A stretch of DNA of 64,000 nt from Halalkalicoccus sp. CGA53 (GTDB taxonomy: Archaea > Halobacteriota > Halobacteria > Halobacteriales > Halalkalicoccaceae). The notes below the pieces were generated by a model, which did no database searches, had not been told where the DNA came from, and worked only from the letters and a program-made list of their open reading frames with translations. Position 1 is the first letter of the stretch. The number at the start of each line of letters is the position of its first letter. The stretch is from contig NZ_CP144125.1 of NCBI RefSeq assembly GCF_036429475.1, positions 2,480,001 through 2,544,000 of the forward strand. Direction: 5' to 3'. Below are positions 26,697-35,300 of this stretch, piece after piece. Position numbers and translations under genes: made by a program.

Positions 26697-26972
26697 GTGC
26701 CGATCGGACGTTCAGACTGGCGAGACGGTGTACGGCGAGAGTCCAGGTATCACCATATCCTGGAACTGCTGGAGACGAATCAGGACACGGCGTACTCGGC
26801 CAGGGAGATAACCGACCACATCAGTTTCACGACGAACGCGAAACGCTCGCTGATCAGGGACCGTCTCGCTCAGATCCTGGTCGCGAGTATGTTGGAGTAT
26901 CTGGTGTACGACGGTGTGGTCGAGGTTCGTGAAACCCACGGAGAGAAACACTACTGCCTTGCGATCGAGTGA
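26697..26972 (+). CDS. Winged-helix DNA-binding protein
   Basis: The 91-aa protein has a GTG start (VPIGRSDWRDGVRRESRYHH). The fold shows helix HILELLETNQDTAYSAREITDHISF, then a linker TTNAKRSLIRDRLAQILVA, and a wing YLVYDGVVEVRETHGEKHYCL. The GTG follows a TATA-like GGATATAGC (26674-26682) at leaderless spacing. An alternative GTG at 26574 would add 41 Ser/Thr-rich residues. It is a transcription factor with unknown target. Confidence 0.6.
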   Translation: MPIGRSDWRDGVRRESRYHHILELLETNQDTAYSAREITDHISFTTNAKRSLIRDRLAQILVASMLEYLVYDGVVEVRETHGEKHYCLAIE

Positions 26973-27266
26973 TCACTGTTCTCGTTGTAGTCCGACCCTC
27001 TCGGAGAGCCGTCTCCGTAGCGCTCGTCGCTCTGGAGCGGCACCCGGACGGACCCCCGGTGATCTCTTGGTCACCGATCCGTTCGCAGGCGACGACCTCC
27101 TCGGCGCCGACGATCTCTCCGGATCAGTGACCGGGACGACGACACTGCATCCAAAATCCGAAGACGTCGCGACGTCCACCGGAACGAGGGAGTTAATAGC
27201 CCATCCCCTGTACCGGCTGCATGCGTTGCGGTAACACACCCGATTACGCCAGTAGGGAACCAGCCC
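26973..27266. other. Intergenic region
   Basis: About 294 nt between the wHTH and BNR genes. No frame has haloarchaeal coding character. A short AT-richer TTAATAGCCC near 27192 may belong to a promoter. Nothing else was seen. Confidence 0.3.
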
Positions 27267-28271
27267 ATGGCGGGACGTAGCTTCCTGTCGACGACGTCGG
27301 ACGGTGTCGCGCGACTGGTTGAGGGGGACGACTGGATCGTCGACGAACACCTCGGGGGAACCGACGTCTCCTCGCTGGCGACGGGGCCGGTCGGATCCGG
27401 TCTCGTCCTCGCGGGGACCGAGGGCAGCGGTGTCTTCCTGTCCCTGGACCGCGGTGGTGCCTGGGAGTTCCGTGGGCTTGACGGCGAGCACGTGATGGCC
27501 CTCGCGGTTACACCGAGCGATCCGAAGCGACTCTACGCGGGCGTCCGCCCGCCGGCCGTCTATCGATCCGACGACGGTGGTAACTCCTGGGTGGAATGTG
27601 CGTCGTTTCAGGAGGTCCGCGGGCGGCGCATCTGGCGCTCGCCGGCCTCGCCGCCGTTCACCGCCTACGTCAACGGGCTGGCGGTCTCGCCCGGCGATCC
27701 GGATCTCGTCGTCGCGGGCATCGAGTTCGGGGCCGTCGTCCGGAGCACCGACGGCGGCGAGACGTGGTCGAACCACCGGCGGAAGGCGATCCGGGACTGT
27801 CACGACCTGGTCTGGCACGCGACCGACGAGAGATGTGTCTACGAAGGCGGTGCCGGGGTTCCCCGTCGACCGGGTGCCCGGAGTACCGACGGCGGCGAGA
27901 CCTGGCGGAAGCCCGGCGGCGGGCTCGACCGCGGCTACGGCGTGGCGGTCGCGGCCGACCCCGGCGACCCGAACGTCTGGTACGTCTCGGCGTCGACCTC
28001 CCCGTTCGCCGCCGAGAGCGACGAAGACCCGAAGGCCGCCGTGTTCCGTCACGAGGGCGGCGACGCCTGGGAGAAACTCGACGCGTTTCCCGCCGACCGG
28101 ATGCCCTGGGCGCTCTGTACGGACCCCGGACTCCCGGATAACCTCTGGGCCGGACGGGCCGATGGCTCGATCGTCCACTCGGTGGACCGGGGGGAGAGCT
28201 GGCAAGCGCTCGAAGGGGCTCTCCCGGAGGTCGAGCCGGCGATGGTGATGCTCCCCCCGGAGCGAGTGTGA
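27267..28271 (+). CDS. BNR/Asp-box beta-propeller protein
   Basis: The 334-aa protein has five Asp-box motifs: SLDRGGAWEF, RSDDGGNSWVE, RSTDGGETWSN, RSTDGGETWRK and SVDRGESWQAL. These mark the beta hairpins of a propeller as in sialidases and Ycf48-like proteins. No signal peptide is present, so it is probably cytoplasmic. No sialidase catalytic residues were recognised, and the function is probably binding or scaffolding. It may be host or viral in origin; it lies next to the provirus remnant. Confidence 0.75.
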   Translation: MAGRSFLSTTSDGVARLVEGDDWIVDEHLGGTDVSSLATGPVGSGLVLAGTEGSGVFLSLDRGGAWEFRGLDGEHVMALAVTPSDPKRLYAGVRPPAVYRSDDGGNSWVECASFQEVRGRRIWRSPASPPFTAYVNGLAVSPGDPDLVVAGIEFGAVVRSTDGGETWSNHRRKAIRDCHDLVWHATDERCVYEGGAGVPRRPGARSTDGGETWRKPGGGLDRGYGVAVAADPGDPNVWYVSASTSPFAAESDEDPKAAVFRHEGGDAWEKLDAFPADRMPWALCTDPGLPDNLWAGRADGSIVHSVDRGESWQALEGALPEVEPAMVMLPPERV

Positions 28272-28636
28272 CGTCGGTACGTCTTCGACCTGGTTTGCAG
28301 TGTAGTAATATACGAGGTGCAGTCACTACTCTCTCTCTCTCTCTCGGGACTGCACACTCGAACCGCCCCAGCGAGGAAACACTCGAAGAATGAAGGAACC
28401 CTGGACGCAAGATTCGTGATCGTTATGCCCGGCATAGCTGCGGGTGTCGCGGGGCTCGCCGTATTTCTGTCCCTGCACGACGTCTGGACCTTCCCATCCG
28501 GTTCGTCGCCCCGATCGGCCTCCTCGTCGCCGTCCATCTTGTTATCGACGTAGTGGTACGTCCCGTAGAGCACGCCGAACGTCAGCGGGACGATCGCTCG
28601 GTACAGCCGCTCGTTGTCGAGTATGTCCTGTAACAT
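28049..28636 (-). CDS. Truncated provirus gene running into host DNA
   Basis: The N-terminal part is convincing: MLQDILDNERLYRAIVPLTF and GVLYGTYHYVDNKMDGDEEA, one membrane helix followed by an acidic segment. After about residue 50 the composition turns Ser/Arg/Thr-rich, crosses a (TC)n tract at about 28329-28343, and then reads antisense through the BNR gene to 28049. The authentic gene is probably only about 28480-28636 with its 3' end lost at the provirus boundary. It lies just downstream of the tail-spike gene. Confidence 0.4.
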   Translation of the reverse strand: MLQDILDNERLYRAIVPLTFGVLYGTYHYVDNKMDGDEEADRGDEPDGKVQTSCRDRNTASPATPAAMPGITITNLASRVPSFFECFLAGAVRVCSPERERESSDCTSYITTLQTRSKTYRRHTRSGGSITIAGSTSGRAPSSACQLSPRSTEWTIEPSARPAQRLSGSPGSVQSAQGIRSAGNASSFSQASPPS

Positions 28637-28648
28637 GGTTGTGGTCTT

Positions 28649-30499
28649 CTACCGCCAGCGCCCGATCGTCGGGGGAAGCGAGTGACCGACGTCGCCCATC
28701 ACCTGCGCGACGACGGTGAGATGGCGCTGGCTCTGTGCGGTCCAGCCGCCGCCGTGGACGTAGGTCTCCGAGAGGAGTGCCGGGACATTGATGTCGTGAC
28801 AGCGCGTCACGAGCATCCCTCGGTTACCCGCTCCACTCGGGGAGACGACGTTGCCCTCCGACCACGCTTCCCGACCGCTAAAGCCGTGATAGCTGTTCAC
28901 GGCCTCGCACGCCGAACGGGCGAGCCGGCGGGAGTTCCCGCGTCCGTTCGGGAAGATGTTGCGCGCCGGTCCGTCGAGATGCCACGAGGCGTGGAGGTCG
29001 AGCAGGACGTCCGGCGACTCGTCCTCAACGCACGCGAAGATGCCCCGAGAGACGTCGGTCCATCCCTCGTTGTCGAGTTCGCGACGGCTCGGATCGCCTC
29101 CGAACGCCCGGTTGAGATCGGCCCCACACCCGTCGCGCGTCTCTCGACGGTCGTTGCACGTCCACGCCGGGTTGAGGACAACGAGCGTGCCGTTCCGCGG
29201 AGTCCACTCCTCGTCGACCATCCGCTCGGCGGCCCTCGCGGCGGAGCGCTCGTTGCCGTGGATGTTCGCGACGACCATCGTCTTCGGCCCGGACTCGCCG
29301 GAGTCGAAGACGTAGACCTCGCCTTCGGCGTCGCTCCCGAGGTCCTCGTTGATCCGGTAGCTCTCCCTATCTCTCGACGGGCTCGAGCCGCTCGATCCGC
29401 CGCCGGAGCCCGAGGAACCAGAACCAGAACCAGAGTCACCGCCGGACGATCCAGAGCCCGAGGAGGACTCGCTAAAATTCCCGATCGACCCCCCGTCGAT
29501 CCGCCGACAGGTCGATGCCCGGACCGTGTTGTCACTCCCTCGATCCACGACCCGATCCCCGCTGTAGGGACGGAATGTGCATCGCTCGACGGACTGGTAT
29601 TGCCCGCCGAGAACGATCGCGTGGTCCGTGCCGTTACCGAGGTCGTAGAAGTAGCAGTCGGTTATTGACGAACCGAACGACCGATCGAGCCTGACCTCGG
29701 CGTCCACGTCGCAGGACTCGTTGTTGGCCTCGATGTAACAGCCCTTCACGTCGATCATGCCGGAGTTCGAGGCCGTCCCACAGAGTCCGTGCAACTCGCT
29801 GTGCTGGAGCGTCCCCTGATAAAAGTCGACCGAGAACCCGCCGTCGAGCAGCATCCCGTGACCGCCAGCGAAGTTGACGTCCATCTTCGAGAACCGCGTC
29901 GAGTGAGCGGCGTTGTTGTGCGTGCTCGCGAGGTGGATACCGTGTGAGCCGGTCGACTCGATCTTGAGACCGCGGTAGTCGTGCGTGTTGATCGCGCCAC
30001 TCCCGTCGGACTCGAGCAGCAGGCCGACGCCGTCCGTATCCCGGATCATCACGCGCTCCATCTCGCTGTAGCGCGCCCGCGAGACGAGGACGCCCGGGTC
30101 ACCGCCCCGGATCCGGAGGTTGTTGATCCCCGCCCCGAGCGGCCGGACGGCTCCGTAGCAGTGATCGAACACGGGGCCGCTCGTCCCGCGGGCGTCGATC
30201 GTGCTCGCGTATCCTTGCCCTCGGATGCCGATCGCTCTGTCGTCGATCTCGATGGGAAACGAGTCATTTCGTGCGGAGTAGGTCGGCAGGACCATGATCT
30301 CGCCGCCCGCACTCTCCGCGCAGGCGTCGTAGGCGTTCTCCAGGCTGTCGTAGTCGCCACCGTCGCCGACGGTCGTGTACGCCGACTCGCCGCCCTGCCC
30401 CGGAGGTCCGCCCCCGAAGTCTATCTCCCCGAGCACGTCGTCCACGCGCTCGACGATCAATGCCTCTAACGCTTCGTCGTTGATTGATATGTCTATCAT
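28649..30499 (-). CDS. Viral tail spike: beta-helix plus AstE/M14-like zinc peptidase
   Basis: In this 616-aa protein, residues 1-45 form a short coil ending in GGGPPGQGG, like virion-attachment segments. Residues about 50-360 read as a right-handed beta-helix (repeated short G-x-x-L/I units, e.g. GSHGIHLASTHNNAAHSTRF). Residues about 365-400 are a Gly/Ser linker. Residues about 405-616 form a zinc hydrolase with IHGNERSA (His, Glu ligands), ADLNRAFGG, LLDLHASWH (third ligand) and LLSETYVHGG (catalytic Glu), as in aspartoacylase/AstE and M14 enzymes. It may cleave an amide or peptide bond in the host envelope. Confidence 0.75.
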   Translation of the reverse strand: MIDISINDEALEALIVERVDDVLGEIDFGGGPPGQGGESAYTTVGDGGDYDSLENAYDACAESAGGEIMVLPTYSARNDSFPIEIDDRAIGIRGQGYASTIDARGTSGPVFDHCYGAVRPLGAGINNLRIRGGDPGVLVSRARYSEMERVMIRDTDGVGLLLESDGSGAINTHDYRGLKIESTGSHGIHLASTHNNAAHSTRFSKMDVNFAGGHGMLLDGGFSVDFYQGTLQHSELHGLCGTASNSGMIDVKGCYIEANNESCDVDAEVRLDRSFGSSITDCYFYDLGNGTDHAIVLGGQYQSVERCTFRPYSGDRVVDRGSDNTVRASTCRRIDGGSIGNFSESSSGSGSSGGDSGSGSGSSGSGGGSSGSSPSRDRESYRINEDLGSDAEGEVYVFDSGESGPKTMVVANIHGNERSAARAAERMVDEEWTPRNGTLVVLNPAWTCNDRRETRDGCGADLNRAFGGDPSRRELDNEGWTDVSRGIFACVEDESPDVLLDLHASWHLDGPARNIFPNGRGNSRRLARSACEAVNSYHGFSGREAWSEGNVVSPSGAGNRGMLVTRCHDINVPALLSETYVHGGGWTAQSQRHLTVVAQVMGDVGHSLPPTIGRWR

Positions 30500-30624
30500 G
30501 GTATGGAATACTGCATCAACCGGTCGGCGTGGCGTGTGGTGCTCGCCCCGGTGGCTCATCGCTACCGGTCTTTATTCCGGATCGTTAGAGGAGAACCAGC
30601 CGCTCACAACTTCTTCAGGATTGA

Positions 30625-30900
30625 TCAGTGCTTGAGCTCGGCTATCACTTCGAGGTTCTTCGCCTCGGTCCAGATCTCCAGCCCGTCCATCTGCCCCGAA
30701 TCGCCGTTTCTGATGTTCTCGGCGGTCATCCCCCGTTGCGAGCCCCCCTGTACGCGCGCTGAGAACCGGTTCGGCGACGCCCATCCCGTCCAACTCGTGT
30801 CACTGTAAAGGTTGAAGGAGTCGAACTCGACCGTCATAATGCACCCCTCCCGAACGTCGTCGGCGACGGGCCGATGCGGCTGGAGGTGCGGACCCGCCAT
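30625..30900 (-). CDS. Provirus small protein (91 aa)
   Basis: Begins MAGPHLQPHRPVADDVREGC. Its ATG overlaps the upstream stop (TAATG), so it is translated by coupling. An internal start at MTVEFDSFNLYSDTSW is possible. Aromatic and polar residues (DTSWTGWASPNRFSARVQGG) suggest a small beta-structured virion protein. It lies 125 nt before the tail-spike gene. Function unknown. Confidence 0.6.
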   Translation of the reverse strand: MAGPHLQPHRPVADDVREGCIMTVEFDSFNLYSDTSWTGWASPNRFSARVQGGSQRGMTAENIRNGDSGQMDGLEIWTEAKNLEVIAELKH

Positions 30901-31298
30901 TAACCCTGACCTCCCTCGCCGTCGACGAGCTCCCACGCTGGGACGAGGTCCTCGCGTTCCATCCGCTCGAGGGCGTCGTCGAGAACCTGATCGGTCGCCG
31001 GGACGTGTGGGTTGTCGGTCGGCCCCTTCTCCGCGGCGATCCGAGCGGAGACGACCAGCAGGTCCGGGTCGGTCGTCGTCGAGGGAGCAGCACCGAACAG
31101 TGCCGTGAGATCTCGGTCGACCGTCTGTGCCGTGTTCGACGGTCCGGCGATCTTCCGCTTCTCGACCTTCCGTCCGTCGTTGATCTCGTCGTAGTCGGCG
31201 ATGTGGCCGTCTCGATCGAGGTTCTGACGCCGGCGACCGAGCAGCGCTCCGACTCGTCGCTTCGTGACCTCAGCCTTCCGCTCGACTGTCTCAGACAT
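30900..31298 (-). CDS. Provirus hypothetical protein (132 aa)
   Basis: Begins MSETVERKAEVTKRRVGALL. A charged N terminus is followed by a helical region and SARIAAEKGPTDNPHVPATD, ending in WELVDGEGGQG. It could be a structural or assembly protein, but nothing diagnostic is seen. It overlaps the zinc-ribbon gene by 8 nt and the 91-aa gene by 1 nt. Confidence 0.6.
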   Translation of the reverse strand: MSETVERKAEVTKRRVGALLGRRRQNLDRDGHIADYDEINDGRKVEKRKIAGPSNTAQTVDRDLTALFGAAPSTTTDPDLLVVSARIAAEKGPTDNPHVPATDQVLDDALERMEREDLVPAWELVDGEGGQG

Positions 31299-31440
31299 CG
31301 TAGACCTCCTGGACTGGCGAGCGACGCCGGCACCGCGATCGCGAACACTTGAAGGCGGAGCCATCGCGATCGCCGGTCGAGAGGATCCGACCGCACGCGG
31401 GGCAGGTCGGGATCGTCCGCACGTAACGTTCGGCGCTCAC
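31291..31440 (-). CDS. Provirus zinc-ribbon mini-protein (49 aa)
   Basis: GTG start: VSAERYVRTIPTCPACGRIL, then FKCSRSRCRRRSPVQEVYDV. CPAC and CSRSRC form a four-cysteine zinc site, followed by a basic patch that could contact nucleic acid. The GTG overlaps the upstream stop (GTGA) and its own stop overlaps the next ATG (ATGTCTGA). This supports it being real despite its size. Confidence 0.6.
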   Translation of the reverse strand: MSAERYVRTIPTCPACGRILSTGDRDGSAFKCSRSRCRRRSPVQEVYDV

Positions 31441-31631
31441 GCCGACTCCTCCCGATCGGTGATCCGCTCGTAGGCGAGGACCTCCTCGCGTGCTTCGTGG
31501 AGGCGATCAGTCGCGAACGCGAGCGCACCCGCCGAAGCAGCGTTCTCCTCGGCGTCTCGGAGCTCCGCGTACTCCTCAACGAGCACGCCGAGAAGCAGGT
31601 CCGTGCGCTCGGCGGTGGAGATCGCCGTCAC
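31437..31631 (-). CDS. Provirus small helical protein (64 aa)
   Basis: GTG start: VTAISTAERTDLLLGVLVEE. Nearly all residues are predicted helical with heptad-like leucines and alanines (YAELRDAEENAASAGALAFA), so it is possibly a coiled coil. It is the first gene of the remnant, about 90 nt from the tRNA-Glu 3' end. Function unknown. Confidence 0.55.
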   Translation of the reverse strand: MTAISTAERTDLLLGVLVEEYAELRDAEENAASAGALAFATDRLHEAREEVLAYERITDREESA

Positions 31632-31721
31632 GCCGAGATCCCTCCCGTAGAGGGTCCGGAATCAGAACGCCAGGGTTGAGATTCTACACTTTTTACAGAA
31701 GAATGTGAACAAACGTAAGGA

Positions 31722-31796
31722 TGCTCGCTGGGGGATTTGAACCCCCGTCATCGGCTCGAAAGGCCGATATGATTGGCCGGGCTACACCAAGCGAGC
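31722..31796 (-). tRNA. tRNA-Glu (UUC)
   Basis: The 7-bp acceptor stem is GCTCGCT/AGCGAGC. The anticodon stem TCGGC/GCCGA closes loop CTTTCGA, giving anticodon TTC. The T arm GGGGG-TTCAAAT-CCCCC is perfect, and the discriminator is A at 31722. No CCA is encoded. Its 3' end faces the provirus remnant. Confidence 0.93.
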
Positions 31797-31850
31797 GTAC
31801 GCACGGATCAGTTCTTGGCAGACGGGTTTAACCGTTCCGTTCCCGTCCGG

Positions 31851-33809
31851 TTACTTCCCCTCGAACTCCGGCTCCCGGTCGCTCTGGAACGCCGAGAGCC
31901 CCTCCCACATGTCGTCGGTGGTGAAGAGATGCCCGAAGGAGACCGACTCGACTTCGAGACCCGCGTCGGTGTCGTCGCGACCGGCGAGCATCGCACGCTT
32001 CGTGAACTTCTGGGCGATCGGCGGGCCGGCGGCGAGGTCGGCCGCGAACTCCTCGGCACGCTCGGAGAGCGCGTCGTTCTCGACCAGTTCGTTCACGAAA
32101 CCGTAGGACTCCATCGTCTCGGCGTCGTAGTGCTCGGCGGTGAAGATGATCTCCTTCGCGCGACCCTCGCCGACGACGTGGCGCAGCCGCTGGGTGCCGC
32201 CCCAGCCCGGCAGCAGACCGAGGTCGTGCTCGGGCTGGCCGAAGGTGGATCGCTCGCTCGCGATCCGGAGGTCCGCACAGGTCGCGAGCTCCATCCCCCC
32301 GCCGAGACAGTAGCCGTCGATCGCGGCGAGCACCGGCATCGGGAGCTCCTCGAACCGTCCGAAAGCCTTCTGGCCGAGCCGAGAGAGTTCGGCCGCCTCG
32401 ATCCCGGTTTCGGCCGCCTCGGTCGAGGCGTCGAAGCCCGCGGAGAACGCACGGTCGCCGGCACCGGTGAGGAGGATCGCCCTGACCTCGCGCGCTTCGA
32501 ACTCGTCGATCGCGTGGTCGATCTCCTCGATCATCTCGGTCGTGATCGTGTTCATCCGGTGTGGGCGGTCGATCGTGAGCCGTGCGACGTCATCCTCGAT
32601 ATCGACGGCGATCGCCTCGTACTCGAAGCTCCCTCCGTCGTCGTCGCCCCCGTAGAACCCACCCTCCTCGGCGGCCTCGCGGAGGTACTCCGCGGGCTCG
32701 TACCGCTCGGCCCCGGTCTCTTCCTGGAGCGTCTCGAGCGTCTCGACCAGCGAGTCGAGCCCGTAGGAATCGGCCACCTTCGCCGGCCCCTCCGGCCAGC
32801 CGCCGCCGAGCGTCGTCGCCTCGTCGATCGCGCTCGCGTCGGCGACGTCGTTACCGATCAGTTTCGCGACCTCGTTGGCCATGACGGCCGTGAGGCGGGC
32901 CTCCACCTCCTCGCTCCCCTCGTCCGGGGGGATCTCCACGCCGTCACCGTCGTAGTCGTAAAAACCCTTTCCGCTCTTCTTCCCGAACTCCTCGGCCTCG
33001 ACCTTCTCGACGAGCAGCGGACACGGCTCGTAGGCGTCGCCGAGCGTCTCGTGCATGTACTCGAGGACGTGGTAGCCGACGTCGATGCCGACCTGATCCG
33101 CGAGTTCGAAACTTCCCATCGGCTGACCCATGTCGTAGGTCACCGTGGAGTCGACCTCTTCGATCGTCGCGTCGTCCGAGTGGACGATCCAGGCCGCCTC
33201 GTTCATCAGGGGGACCAGCACGCGGTTGACGATGAAGCCGGGGCTGTCCTTGTGAACTCGTACCGGCGTCTTCCCGAACGCCTCTGCGAGCTCTTCGGTG
33301 AGTTCCAGGGTCTCCTCGGCGGTGTGCGCGCCCGAGATCACCTCGACGAGGTCCATTCGTACGGGTGGATTGAAGAAGTGCATCCCGCAGAACCGTTCGG
33401 GGCGCTCCGTGACCTCCGAGAGCTCGGTGATCGAGAGGCTCGAGGTGTTCGTCGTGAACACCGCATCCTCGGGGGCGTGGCGTTCGACCTCCCGGTAGAC
33501 CTCCTTCTTGATCTCCATCTTCTCCGGCACCGCCTCGATGAGGAAGTCGGTTTCACTCACTGCCTCTTCGACCTCGACGACGGGCGTCACCCGCGAGAGG
33601 GCAGCCTCTGCCTCCTCCTCGCTGATCCGCTCGCGTTCGGCGAGCTTCCCGAGGCTCCACTCGATCCCCTCGTAGCCGTTCCGGACGAACTCCTCGTTGA
33701 TGTCGCGCATCACGACGTCGTAGCCCGCGAGCGCCGCCACCTCGGCGATTCCGTGACCCATGTTACCCGCGCCGAGAACGGTTACGGTGTTGATCTCCTC
33801 GATATCCAT
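31851..33809 (-). CDS. Fused 3-hydroxyacyl-CoA dehydrogenase / enoyl-CoA hydratase
   Basis: The 652-aa bifunctional beta-oxidation enzyme has an NAD-binding N terminus ([20 protein letters not shown]), a dehydrogenase catalytic region ([17 protein letters not shown]), and the dehydrogenase C-terminal domain to about residue 385. The crotonase domain is at about 400-652, with DRAFSAGFD and [20 protein letters not shown] forming the oxyanion hole. The order (dehydrogenase first) is the reverse of bacterial FadB but is the usual haloarchaeal fusion. It diverges from an acyl-CoA dehydrogenase, consistent with shared control. Confidence 0.92.
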   Translation of the reverse strand: MDIEEINTVTVLGAGNMGHGIAEVAALAGYDVVMRDINEEFVRNGYEGIEWSLGKLAERERISEEEAEAALSRVTPVVEVEEAVSETDFLIEAVPEKMEIKKEVYREVERHAPEDAVFTTNTSSLSITELSEVTERPERFCGMHFFNPPVRMDLVEVISGAHTAEETLELTEELAEAFGKTPVRVHKDSPGFIVNRVLVPLMNEAAWIVHSDDATIEEVDSTVTYDMGQPMGSFELADQVGIDVGYHVLEYMHETLGDAYEPCPLLVEKVEAEEFGKKSGKGFYDYDGDGVEIPPDEGSEEVEARLTAVMANEVAKLIGNDVADASAIDEATTLGGGWPEGPAKVADSYGLDSLVETLETLQEETGAERYEPAEYLREAAEEGGFYGGDDDGGSFEYEAIAVDIEDDVARLTIDRPHRMNTITTEMIEEIDHAIDEFEAREVRAILLTGAGDRAFSAGFDASTEAAETGIEAAELSRLGQKAFGRFEELPMPVLAAIDGYCLGGGMELATCADLRIASERSTFGQPEHDLGLLPGWGGTQRLRHVVGEGRAKEIIFTAEHYDAETMESYGFVNELVENDALSERAEEFAADLAAGPPIAQKFTKRAMLAGRDDTDAGLEVESVSFGHLFTTDDMWEGLSAFQSDREPEFEGK

Positions 33810-33924
33810 ACGCACCACTGTGGCAGGCAGCCAGTTCAACGTTTCCGTTGCCGTCGGAATAAACTCGAAGGAAGTTCATCTCGGGTTACGAACGTTTTTC
33901 ACCGGGAGCGTGTTCTTCGCTCAC

Positions 33925-35079
33925 ATGGAGTTCGGACTCACCGAGGAGCAGGAGGCCGTCCGCGAGGAGATCAGGCGCTTCGCGGAGAACGAGATCGCGC
34001 CCGTCGCGAGCGAGCACGACGTCGCCGAGAGCTACCCCCAGGAGGTGATGGACGCCGCCGCGGAGATGGGGCTCACCGGCGCACACCTCCCGATGGAGTA
34101 CGGGGGTGCCGGCTACGACCCCGTCGAGATGGCGATGATAACCGAAGATCTGTTCGCCGTCGACCCCGGCATCGCGCTCTGTATCACCTCCGCCGCGTTC
34201 GGCGCGGACGCGATCATGGAGTTCGGCACGGACGAGCAGAAAGAGCGGTATCTCGAACCGATCGCCACCGGGGAGGCGGTGATGGGCACGGCGATCAGCG
34301 AACCCGACACCGGTTCGGACGTCTCCTCGGTCTCGACGACCGCCGAGAAAGAGGACGACGAGTGGATCATCGACGGAAACAAGATGTGGATCACGAACGG
34401 TTCCGTGGGCGAGTACTTCGTCGTGATGTGTCTCACCGATCCGGAGGTCGAGGATCGCTACTCGGGGTTCTCACAGATCCTCGTCGAGTCGGATCGGGAG
34501 GGGTTTTCGGCCGAGAAGATCACCGGGAAGCTCGGGATCAGGGCCTCCGATACGGCCGAACTCCGCTTCGACGGCGTCCGGGTACCGGAGGAGAACCTGA
34601 TCGGCACCCGCGGGATGGGATTCCTCCAGCTGATGCAGTTCTTCGACGAGACACGGACGATGGTCGCCGCACAGGGCGTCGGCATCGCGAAGGGCGCCTG
34701 CGAGCGTGCCCTCGAGTACGCCACCGAACGCGAGCAGTTCGGCCGCTCGATCTCGGAGTTCCAGGCGATCCAGCACAAGCTCGCGGAGATGCACACGGGG
34801 ACGGAGGCGGCGCGCAACCTCACGTACAAGTCGGCGTGGGCGGTCGAGAACGAGGGCGGAGAGCTCACCGCGCTCGCCTCGATGGCCAAGGAGTTCGCCT
34901 CGCGGGTCGCCGTCGAAGTCGCCGACGAGGCGGTCCAGATCCACGGCGGGGCCGGCTACGTCAACGACTTCGACGTCGAACGTCTGTACAGAGACGCGAA
35001 GATCACCCAGATCTACGAGGGGACGACGGAGATCCAGAAAAACATCATCGCGCGCGAACTGCTCGGCAAGGGCTTCTGA
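33925..35079 (+). CDS. Acyl-CoA dehydrogenase
   Basis: The 384-aa flavoenzyme carries out the first oxidation of beta-oxidation. It starts [20 protein letters not shown]. Signatures are [20 protein letters not shown] and [20 protein letters not shown], with [20 protein letters not shown] containing the catalytic Glu region. The adjacent divergent fused dehydrogenase/hydratase gene completes a fatty-acid degradation unit. The electron acceptor ETF is not nearby. Confidence 0.93.
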   Translation: MEFGLTEEQEAVREEIRRFAENEIAPVASEHDVAESYPQEVMDAAAEMGLTGAHLPMEYGGAGYDPVEMAMITEDLFAVDPGIALCITSAAFGADAIMEFGTDEQKERYLEPIATGEAVMGTAISEPDTGSDVSSVSTTAEKEDDEWIIDGNKMWITNGSVGEYFVVMCLTDPEVEDRYSGFSQILVESDREGFSAEKITGKLGIRASDTAELRFDGVRVPEENLIGTRGMGFLQLMQFFDETRTMVAAQGVGIAKGACERALEYATEREQFGRSISEFQAIQHKLAEMHTGTEAARNLTYKSAWAVENEGGELTALASMAKEFASRVAVEVADEAVQIHGGAGYVNDFDVERLYRDAKITQIYEGTTEIQKNIIARELLGKGF

Positions 35080-35127
35080 TAGGGAGTATCGTAGTCGACC
35101 GAAGATCTCGGAGTTCGAATCGTGATC

Positions 35128-35229
35128 ATGGTCGTCGTCGCCACCGGCTTCGCCGTGATATTCGCGTGGTGGAGCGGGTTCGCCGAGGCGGGGGTCGGTG
35201 AGCCGGCGGAGTCCCCGATCCGTGGCTGA
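35128..35229 (+). CDS. Small membrane peptide with in-frame continuation after TGA
   Basis: The 33-aa frame MVVVATGFAVIFAWWSGFAE ends at TGA (35227-35229). The same frame then continues LVVLFVLVVAWRRFAAMDVS for a second hydrophobic helix. The two helices look like one two-TM protein interrupted by a single stop (a TGG-to-TGA change would do it). It may be a pseudogene. It lies just after the acyl-CoA dehydrogenase gene. Confidence 0.35.
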   Translation: MVVVATGFAVIFAWWSGFAEAGVGEPAESPIRG

Positions 35230-35300
35230 CTCGTCGTCCTCTTCGTCCTGGTCGTCGCCTGGCGTCGGTTCGCGGCGATGGACGTGTCCCGAGGCGACCG

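Larger units (their letters stand above)
28300..31721 (-). mobile_element. Provirus remnant adjacent to tRNA-Glu
   Basis: Six minus-strand genes (a small membrane protein, a tail spike, three short proteins and a zinc ribbon) are packed head to tail with 1-8 nt overlaps, a viral style unlike the surrounding genome. The block abuts the 3' end of tRNA-Glu (31722), the usual integration site. No integrase, capsid, portal or terminase is present, so only the tail end survives. No second copy of the tRNA 3' end was found at the left boundary. Confidence 0.6.

Noticed and set aside
28317-28553. Plus-strand frame with a hydrophobic stretch (VIVMPGIAAGVAGLAVFLSL)
   Set aside because: It opposes the acidic minus-strand provirus gene, begins in a TC repeat and ends in Ser/Pro-rich sequence; the minus frame is better supported.
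31773-35201. Plus-strand open frame of over 1100 codons
   Set aside because: It reads antisense through the fused dehydrogenase/hydratase and then out of frame across the acyl-CoA dehydrogenase. Composition is Arg/Val/Leu-biased with no motifs, the usual shadow of GC-rich genes.
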